64,000 bases of DNA from Nephromyces sp. MM_2019. Its lineage: Eukaryota > Apicomplexa > Aconoidasida > Nephromycida. Below are positions 56,098 to 64,000 of this stretch, in pieces. The position numbers and the translations under genes are program-made. The stretch lies in the NCBI GenBank assembly GCA_015657535.1, contig JADHZB010002094.1:4557-68556 (forward strand), written 5' to 3'. Within the stretch, counting starts at the first letter, position 1; each line of letters starts with the position of its first letter. Below the pieces are notes generated by a model, which worked only from the letters and a program-made list of their open reading frames with translations, was not told the DNA's origin and did not search any database.

Positions 56098-56435
56098 CGC
56101 TCAATAGCTATTGTTTAAGTTGCATACGACTGCATGCCGCATCTTCGCCGAAATGGTGTTTTACAAGTTTAAGTACTCGCTTTGTTTGCTAAAGTACTTT
56201 TAATTTACCAGCTCAAATTTGATTGTTCCGAATTTATATAATGAGCTGACTTGCCCACCTGAGGACAGGTTTTCTATGAGATACTTTCGTGATAAATAAA
56301 ATCAGAGTTTTGCTGGGTATACTGTTACAGAAGACCTACGAATTTGCGATCTCATTGTGCTGCGCACCGTCATGGGAAAATGCGATGTCGTTGGTGCATT
56401 TTCTAAATGGACAGTCGGCTATTGGGGTCGTACTC

Positions 56436-56651
56436 TCATTCTGAAGCGGCTTCGTAGCTGCGAAGGCAGTGGAGCCACGGGCGCGAGTAGCGTAGTTTGC
56501 GATCTTTCACAAGGCTGGAGCTGCCAACGTCTTGCACCATTTTGAGAGGCAGGTGCCTCCTAAGAATAGGGTATGGGTTGCTGCCGAGCTGAATATCACG
56601 TGTGGAGACACGAATTAATGAGAGCGTGCTGAGCAGTGACGCCACTTTCAT
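56436..56651 (-). CDS. Small open frame, 71 codons, basic
   Basis: ATG at 56651 (context TAAAAGATGAAAG) opens MKVASLLSTLSLIRVSTRDI and continues ILRRHLPLKMVQDVG, KDRKLRYSRPWLHCLRS to TGA. Local GC is higher than in the flanks. The leader resembles a weak organelle-targeting sequence. A plus frame (56357-56545) covers the same DNA, so strand is uncertain. Confidence 0.27.
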   Translation of the reverse strand: MKVASLLSTLSLIRVSTRDIQLGSNPYPILRRHLPLKMVQDVGSSSLVKDRKLRYSRPWLHCLRSYEAASE

Positions 56652-59600
56652 CTTTTAGAAAACTCTAAATTCCTTCTATCTTCGTATAATATTGCCTAGT
56701 GGGGTTGGGGATGCCTGCGAATCTTTTTCAATGGTGCTGCAATCAACTTTCTTTCCTATTGTGCACCCCGGTTTATTGGGCTTTATAGTCCTGTTAGTGC
56801 TATTTGGAGCGCGGCTTGAAGGCCTTCTCAGCATTTTTGACCTTCAACAGTGAATTAATAGTATGTGCCAGCTCTGGGGGTCTATTTCTAAGTCCAATGT
56901 ATACTGCTAGGTGTCATTACCTGGATCCGTATGTAAGGCCGCCTTATTACTTAAGTCTGTGCCACTAATTAAGTATATTGTGCCAATAGGCTTATAGCAA
57001 ACACAGTGGAAAATAGAGCCCTTGGATACCTGTAGAAGGTATTCTATATCAGTCTGCCTGAGGTGAGCAAAGCGCTCTATTTTCCAGTGATTGGAACAGT
57101 TCCAAGAACCGTATCCGCCAGTTCTTTCTGAATGAATATACTGCATACTCGATGCTCATTTTCCGCTGATACCTTCGGTGCTTCACGCCCTCAGAGAATG
57201 CTCAGTGGCAAAATTTTTTACATCAATTCCTCGTATAAAGCAGGAGAGAGCTGCTGCGACATTGGATTATGCTATATAAATCCACTTCCTCAGGGAGAAA
57301 ATTATTAAGCACGCCTAAACTTTGCACCTTTAGTTCCAGTGTCTTATATTACATACGATTCGTTGACCACTGAGCTGTAGCAGTAAATAGCATCCAGAAG
57401 TTATTATTCCACAATAGAGTTTGGAGTAATTTTTTAGAGGGCTGCATATATAGCTCTACCGTTGGAGCATCTCACTGGCACATCTTAACTGCACTCGTTG
57501 CCGGCATAGATAATTGTTCACATTATTAGCACATATTCGAAAAACCTACAAGTTGAAATAATTGCCGCTAAACCGGTACTAAAGAGTATTTTCATATTTC
57601 AAGAACCTAATATTTCATGCTCAATATAACCCCAAAAAATCCATGAATACGACAATCTCTAAATTGATGTTGCGCAGATTGGCACCCCTACAATCGATTG
57701 TGCTGCTTCGCAAGAATAGCTATATTTAAGTGCACGGGTACAGGCCCGATTATGCTATAACCGATGATGAGTACATCATCTCGGGATGGTATAACATGTT
57801 TTCTTGATTTGAGAAGCGGAAAGTTAGCTTTTTGAAATCTCTTAAGTCATATGCTAGTGCCTTTCATCATCATTGCTGTAAAAAAGTCAAGGTCATATCT
57901 GAACCCCCGTCCGCTGCAAACTAGTAGACACTCGAGTCCAGTTTACACTCAGTATCTTAACGCATCTTAGCTAGCATCTTGGCTAATTCAAATGTGAATA
58001 TTGGCGGATTAACAGGTGTATTTATGCTTTCCTTTTCTAAGATTCATGTGTATCATCAGAAGCTAGTAGGTACTTCAAACATGTGGATATTTAAAAGCTT
58101 CAGCCAAGTGCCTTTGTTTCGAGCTAGGTATTCAGAAAAGGGGCTGCATGCCAAAGCTGCTGCTCCTCCCATGAAGCACACTTTAATTGCCATGGTATAG
58201 TATGAATACATTCAATAATCCCTATATTAGCCGGGACGTACCACGTGCCAGCAAGGGTTCCATCTACTCCTGCGATTATTCTTATTTTTATTCTTATCCC
58301 ATTGGTAATGCAGCCAACAGCAGCAAGTATCGCATGCATTATGCTATTACGTATACACATGGGTACTCCGACTCTGTGTAAGGCGTGAAGGTCAGGCCGG
58401 CGTGCGTTGTTGCAACCGTTTACGTTCGCGGGGTGAACACTACTTCTTAGATAGTTCACGTTAGGCGACAAAGCAAGTCACTCTACTCTAAGTTTCACTT
58501 ATTGGTAAGTATTATCCAGAATTCAGAGCTTTTTATATCTTCGCATTCGAATTCCCTAGCTCCAGCAGACAGGACTATCCTTACAGTTTTAGAAAATTCG
58601 CTGTGCTAGTCTACATTTAACGCCTTTAACAGCGGTAAGTCTTCAAATACGGATATTTTCTTTTTGTAACTCTCCACGTCACTATGTTCTTGTTTATCAT
58701 GACTGGTGGAACACTAGCGACAATAAAATGGGGGTTCATGGCGTGTATATTGGACCTGCTAGCTAGTCTTCGGAACTACAAATGCCGTATTTATTTTTTG
58801 ATTTAAATCCGTCAGTGACCGCGCACACCATACTGAGTTTAGGTATATGTTGATACATTTTCCTTTTGAATTAAACACACTCCTATTTTCTTTAGTTGTC
58901 TTCTCGCTGGTCTCATTTTGTAAGAGGTTATGCTAAGATTTCTGGAACTTTATAAAGCTGCTGACTTTTCTGTGTTCTGGTGCATTTAATGCTGAAGCAT
59001 GTAGACTGGCGATTGTGTTGTGAGTTGGTGAAATGGACTCAAGTGAGAATGGATCTTGATGGTTGTAGGATCATCTTGCCTCGAAGATGAAATTTGGGTG
59101 TGATTAGCTAGGCGGGAACTTTTTACCTTGCTATATGTTAAGCTGTAGAAATTTAAGTGTGGGCCATTAAAGGAGTCATCTTCTCAGGGATATCTCGACT
59201 AGGATTGTTCAGCGTTGCGTAGCATACAATATTTGAGCGTGGAGTCTACGCAAATGCGACTTATAATGAACGATTGAATGGCTTATTAAGTGCTCTTAGG
59301 ACTGCATATGTCTCTGCTTGTGGTAAATAGGTGTATCATAATTTAATTGTGGCGATAAATATACGATGCTCTATTACTGCAAATGCAGACTCGTGTGCTT
59401 ACATATCCTTCTGTGTTTTCCCTAGTACTTTGAGCGATACTCATCAACCTACAAGCAATTAGCAAGTGAATTTTTGTAGCGTATTCTGCTTTTTGTGGCT
59501 GGGTGAAGTTTTTCCTTTAATTCGTTAAGCAACCTCTTGGCTTTTTTGTCGATTCGTCGCTTTTTCGCTTTTTTAAATCACTTTAATGGCATGCCTTTAA

Positions 59601-60429
59601 GATCTGGGCAGCTTTCTATTTACGGAGCAGTAAGCGATAGATATGCTTTTTAAGAAGGTATCCAAATCATATAAAACTTTCTAGATATTGGATTGTCGCC
59701 TGTGTTTGTTAAGCAGGTTTTGATTTGTTCACAGTGAAGAGATTCTTGCCAAATCATTGCAATGGGGTCAATTGTACAACTCTCGAGGCTGCTTGACGGT
59801 AATATTCCTTTATTAACTCCCTCTAAGCATATATACTAGCATTCTTTGAACTGCTTTCTCCACTTCAAAAGTTTAAATCCCACGAGTATGACGTGTTTTA
59901 ATTCACATTTCTTTCAATCGGTTTTTTTCTTTATATCCTTGCATTTTTTCATGTGTTTGAACTGTTTGTAGTGATACTGATAAGCTTTTATCTTTAGATA
60001 ACCATACTAAGGCCCATAATGCAATTTTTTTATGAAACGCTGTGATTACTCAGTACCTGCACCTCTCACACATGTTTCTCTCACCTGCAGAAACATGGAA
60101 GTTCGAATATTCTTAGCCAATTTTGCTAGCTGCAGTGTTTTTTTGTCTTGATACTAGGGATTAGTATAATTATTTTTGCATATATTGTATATACATCAAC
60201 TTTTTGTTGTAATAAACGCTGCTTACTGTATTAATTTGAATTAAACTAGCAAAAAAAAAGCTCATAAAGATGTAAAAACTAGTTTTCCCTAGTGAGCAGT
60301 CAGTTCCATGCTATATGTGATTTTGTATAATTCGTACAACATTTGTTGAGGCGTAGTTTTTATGAACTTGAATGTCTTCTTTTTAAACGTTTAGCCATGT
60401 TTTTTATAATCCCATGGTTTTTTATGTAG
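56652..60429. other. Unresolved; competing frames on both strands
   Basis: Between about 56.9 and 58.5 kb the plus strand leans to A/C, suggesting minus-strand transcription. Minus frames at 56907-57146 (donor CAG/GTATCC after YLLQ) and 58124-58471 (115 codons) are candidates, but a plus frame at 57979-58200 overlaps one of them. From 58.6 kb the plus strand is T/G-rich without a supported exon until 60430. Confidence 0.35.
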
Positions 60430-63419
60430 GCGCTGTGTTGACCATGTTTGTGATGCTCCTTTCCGCCTCGATGTTGTATATGCTTGGAGAGGCATGGTTA
60501 TTTCTTCAAGGCCCACAATTCAGTTCATGGAGGGTTGGCTTCTTTTTAAAGATGCTATTTCCTTTTCAGGTGATTTTGCGCGTGCTGCTACACTTTTACT
60601 TTATGGCCTACTCAGTGATATAATACAATCTTCTCAGCCTAGCATAGCTGTTTATGACAGTAGGGCGTTGTATTCCTTTAACTTGATTAGCCGTATTTTT
60701 ATTGAAAAGGTGTGCCACGTAATGCATTTCTGCTGGGGTGCACATACATACTCCATGTGTGTACATACAAATGCTATGCTACTGTATACCTAACAGCTTG
60801 CTAGCATGGCGGTTATTGCAGAATGTTGATTTTATCGCCATGGTAATACTAGCACTATTTTGTTGTATTTAGGGTTGCTTGAATATGTTGTGTTTGAGAT
60901 AAAGTTATATTACCCTATATGCATACCTGAGTATGCTAGTTGTATTTCGTGTAATGAAGTTATAATTTTTAAGCAATTTTTATTGAGCTATTGTTTATCG
61001 TTATGATTTGTATAATTTTTAATTGATTAGTGAAAATTTTAAAATCGCTTTTATTTCTTTTCTTTTCATCTAAATATTTTTTACGAACTTCTTTTGCTGC
61101 CACGGCATTATTACATGCTTGCCTGCCTATTTGCGCCAGAAGGCATTGCAAAGAATCCTGATGGCATTTGTATATAAGGCCTTTGTGTCTTTCTTAATTA
61201 GTATTCAATTATTTAAGTTAATTGATGCTGCTCAATTAAGAAGGCTTTTCAAATTTGGGTATCTGTAATTCTACGTGTCGCAAAATTTAACTCATGCGTA
61301 GTGCTAATTTTTAGTGATAAGTTAACGGGGATATCGATAGCTTTTCAAACATGAGTAGGGTATGGAAATTTTGGACATCGTGCGTGTATCTGTGGCAACT
61401 TCCGCTTGGTGATATATATCGTTAAATAATGAATAGGCTTAAATATATGGATTGTTTGGTTTTTTCGTTTATTTCTAAAAAGTGATATGTCTAGATTTGT
61501 GTAAATTTTTTTTAAATAAACTTGTTTAAAGCATGCTGCAATGTATACTTAAAAAGTTCTCCAGCTAACTACTGCATCATCATGTCTCCCTGCTTATGAT
61601 TGTTTTGCTAGTTTATTAATAATTCTGCCATCTTCCTCGTAAATACGTCATAAAGTCTCAATTCGCACTGATCAGCTTCTTTCTCGTTTTTCAGGACCGC
61701 TTTGACTTCAACCTCTCGCATATCCTCCTGTTCTCCATCTGCACTTTACTTTTAAGTTTGAGGTAAAAATTCAGCGTTTATGCACTGTGCCCTATTTGAT
61801 TTTCAAGCGCATGTCCGTGTGCATATATTTCCCCCTAGGCATAGTTTTAGTCCTGTGTTTTATGATTTTTTTTCTGGAATAGCGTCTGCGTGTTTTTACT
61901 GTCTGTCTTTGTCTTTAACAGCAAATATTGCCTTATAGTGTTGCTATATTCCGCATTTTTTGACATAATTTTGTTGTTTGGCATGGATCCTATAGCTCCA
62001 TACCGGTACTCATGAAAATTTACCAGCTCCTCGTTGGAATCTAGCTGTCTGCTTTTGTGTGCGATGCGTTATAATGCTTATGCTCGTACCTAAAAATAAA
62101 TATAACATTTTTTTACGCTCATGCGAAGGGTTTCCTTAAATATCCTTCTTGCTTACTGGTAGTCGGCTTATGCATGCTTAGATTGCTTAGCTGCCTTATT
62201 TCAAGTTTTTGTCCCCTTTTTGAATGAGACTTGTGACATTCTGTGACATGCTTGCACCTGCTTAACAATTGGACTGTCAAGACTAGGGATTCCAGTAATT
62301 GTGCATTAGCGATGCACTTTTATTTTCGATAGAAATAACACAAAAGCGAATATATAGCTTGATGCCGTTAGAATGTCTATCATATAAGCTCGCACTGTCG
62401 TAACCCAATTTTTCACATTTTTGATTTTTTATCCTTCTGATTGTAATAAATGCTAGTGCTGTTTGTGTGTGATTACCTCAGGCCGTACGTTTCTAAAGAG
62501 CATGATAGTTCCAGTCATTCGGATTAGAAGTGAAAACTGTTGCAAGCAATTCGATCTTTTTAATTGAAGGTTCCCTATGCTAGTTTCAGAGGTATAAAAA
62601 TTTGAAGTGCGTTAACGCCTGTAGTTTGAATGGACCACCATTTAATAGCCTTCTGAGACTCAGATATTATCGTAGAAGTGCTGGCGTTAATGTGGATGCC
62701 AAAAGAAATTATATTAATAGGTGTTACAACAAAAAATTCCTCCGGTTCATATCCACTCCTCACAAGCACTTTGCTTTATTAATTTTACTTATTCTATGCT
62801 GGATCTTTGTGAGTGTGATTTTTTTTCCTTCAGTTTACAAAGAAGTTTATAGTCTAACGCATTGGCAAAACCTGGAAGTTATTAGGGATTTGCGGTATGT
62901 GTAATTGTGCCGCCTTGTAGCTTCTAGATGCAGAAAGTACATTTTATTTCTTTTTCATGTGAAGAGAGGGGTGACTTACTTGCTTTATGATTTATGAAAA
63001 GGCGGGCGTAATACATACTGGGTTTTATACCAGGTCCTTTTTTTCAATTTTGGCTACTTCTTGGTTTGGCTGGTATTTCTTTCGATTAGTTGATTAACTA
63101 TTGATGCGAACTTTATAGGGCTAATTGCAGAACAACTTTACGAATGCTTACGTTACTATGTCAGTGTTGTTTGTTACTTTTTTTTAATTTGTTTATTTGC
63201 AATAAAATCGCGTCTTCGCGCATAGCATACCTATTTGTCGTCATCCTTGCTTTGGTGGACTACCTAGAGTTACCTCATATCGTGTTGGGACTTGGTCTGC
63301 AGTACCTGGGCGCACTCTTATCGGTTTGTCACCCCAGTGGTGGTAGTATTTTGGTTCTCTTATAGCTACGCTTATTGTTAGCTTTAAAATTTTGGAGCCA
63401 TCTGTTGGAGGAGCATTAA
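60430..63419 (+). CDS. Multi-span membrane protein gene, several exons, incomplete
   Basis: Exons with strong signals: 60430-60709 (VVYAWRGMVISSRPTIQF... to FIEK, donor GTGTGC), 61695-61762 (acceptor CTCGTTTTTCAG; NLSHILLFSICTLLLSLR), 61922-62005 (YCLIVLLYSAFFDIILLFG), 62590-62894 and 63131-63323 (LFVVILALVDYLELPHIVLG). A short last exon 63366-63419 (FWSHLLEEH, TAA) is likely; otherwise translation ends at 63365. Junctions 61762/61922 and 62894/63131 match in phase, and a 21-base exon 60822-60842 would fit between the first two. Exon 62005 to 62590 does not fit, so an exon is missing. Four or more hydrophobic spans alternate with basic loops. The C-terminal layout faintly recalls PEX11-type peroxisomal proteins, but I would not name it on that. 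The 5' end lies upstream of 60430. The first exon may belong to a different gene. Confidence 0.5.
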
Positions 63420-64000
63420 TAATAACTTAGTTACCATTCTATCTCATGCCTTTGGACTTGTAAAAGTATTGGTGCTACTAGCTTACAGTTAGATTACTGT
63501 AGTTGAATGGAGTCTTCTCACCTAAGCTGCGAATTTTTTTGGGGTTATAATGAAGCTTACTATACTCTCGTCTGCTATATTATCCTCGTACTCTTCTATA
63601 AATAGCCATAAATGATGACTTGAGAAGCAGTAGTAACGCTTCTCTTTCCTCTAGAGGCACTTTTTTACCTTTTCTGAAGGAATTTTTCTTTAGCTTTTAT
63701 TATATTGTAAGCAAGGCCTCGAGAGATTGTATTATAGGCAAAGGATTATGCGGGTATATTAGTAATTTTTGGCATAGCAAAACCGCAGCTGGTGTTTATT
63801 TTGTATTTTCATAGCCAAGCAGCATTTTTTTTCAAGCTCTCAAAAGAATGATTGTAGCTCCAAGAAGCTACGAATGCACATCGAGCTTGCCTGTCTCCCT
63901 GGGTTCCTAGCGTTAAGGGAATGCAACACATTGGCTTTTCAGCGGATTGATCGTAGACAGTAGAAATAAACCCCGCAGCTGACTTGAGATATAGTAGGCT
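63420..64000. other. Possible exon at 63609-63699, rest unassigned
   Basis: After TCTATAAATAG (ending 63608) a plus frame reads INDDLRSSSNASLSSRGTFL PFLKEFFFSFYYI up to a donor GTAAGC at 63700. Its entering phase does not match the preceding membrane-protein exon. It may be the start of the next gene. Nothing else is supported up to the window end. Confidence 0.3.

Noticed and set aside
60894..63365. Very short GT...AG introns (19-42 bases, for example 62809-62833 and 63324-63365, also near 18553, 21773 and 33771)
   Set aside because: Most are readable straight through in frame, and the confident introns here are 80-1,100 bases. Short GT...AG pairs arise easily in T-rich DNA. Only 63324-63365 is kept as likely, because it ends in an in-frame stop.
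1..64000. Ciliate-type reassigned stop codons, suggested by broken frames
   Set aside because: TAA, TAG and TGA end the importin alpha, coiled-coil, HMGB and RAP genes at expected places, so the standard code is used.

Overview
This window is nuclear DNA of an AT-rich, intron-rich protist, most likely an apicomplexan or close alveolate relative. The best evidence is a very long, probably organelle-targeted protein ending in a split RAP domain (9-18 kb, minus strand), a family expanded in apicomplexans. Supporting features are a multi-exon importin alpha, a single-box HMGB protein, GT-AG introns of about 0.1-1 kb, and many GT/AC microsatellites. TAA, TAG and TGA all end confident genes, so the standard code applies. 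There are no bacterial operons, rRNA, CRISPR array or recognisable transposon. Exons were found by eye from splice signals and matching reading phase, so only about a third of the window is firmly explained.

Left half (1-31 kb). It opens with a pure AC tract (1-90). The interval 0.1-8.5 kb holds scattered exon-like frames, clearest a terminal exon on + at 6785-7080. The RAP gene occupies 8940-18149 (-). An unrecognised basic-protein gene lies on - at about 19.7-23.5 kb, in a stretch that also carries several short-loop palindromes and a nested + frame. Importin alpha (25979-30914, +) follows in five phase-matched exons, with a 50-N gap inside one intron beside a TATATATGTGTG repeat.

Right half (32-64 kb). 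This half has few microsatellites and many short exons. A nine-exon + gene (38862-44128) encodes a 673-residue protein with a coiled coil and a long disordered tail. Facing it are - frames at 44263-44496, 46267-46971 (a complete two-exon membrane protein model) and 47029-47328. The HMGB gene is at 54054-54362 (+). At 60.4-63.4 kb (+), several exons with matching phase encode a multi-span membrane protein.

How the genes relate. They are independent eukaryotic housekeeping or lineage-specific genes, not a cluster: organelle RNA handling (RAP), nuclear import (importin alpha) and chromatin (HMGB). I found no convincing undescribed system. The items most worth checking are the palindrome cluster at 19.5-23.2 kb, the 5'-end duplication and GC-AG intron of the RAP gene, the importin alpha without a visible IBB domain, and the change of sequence texture near 31-32 kb.
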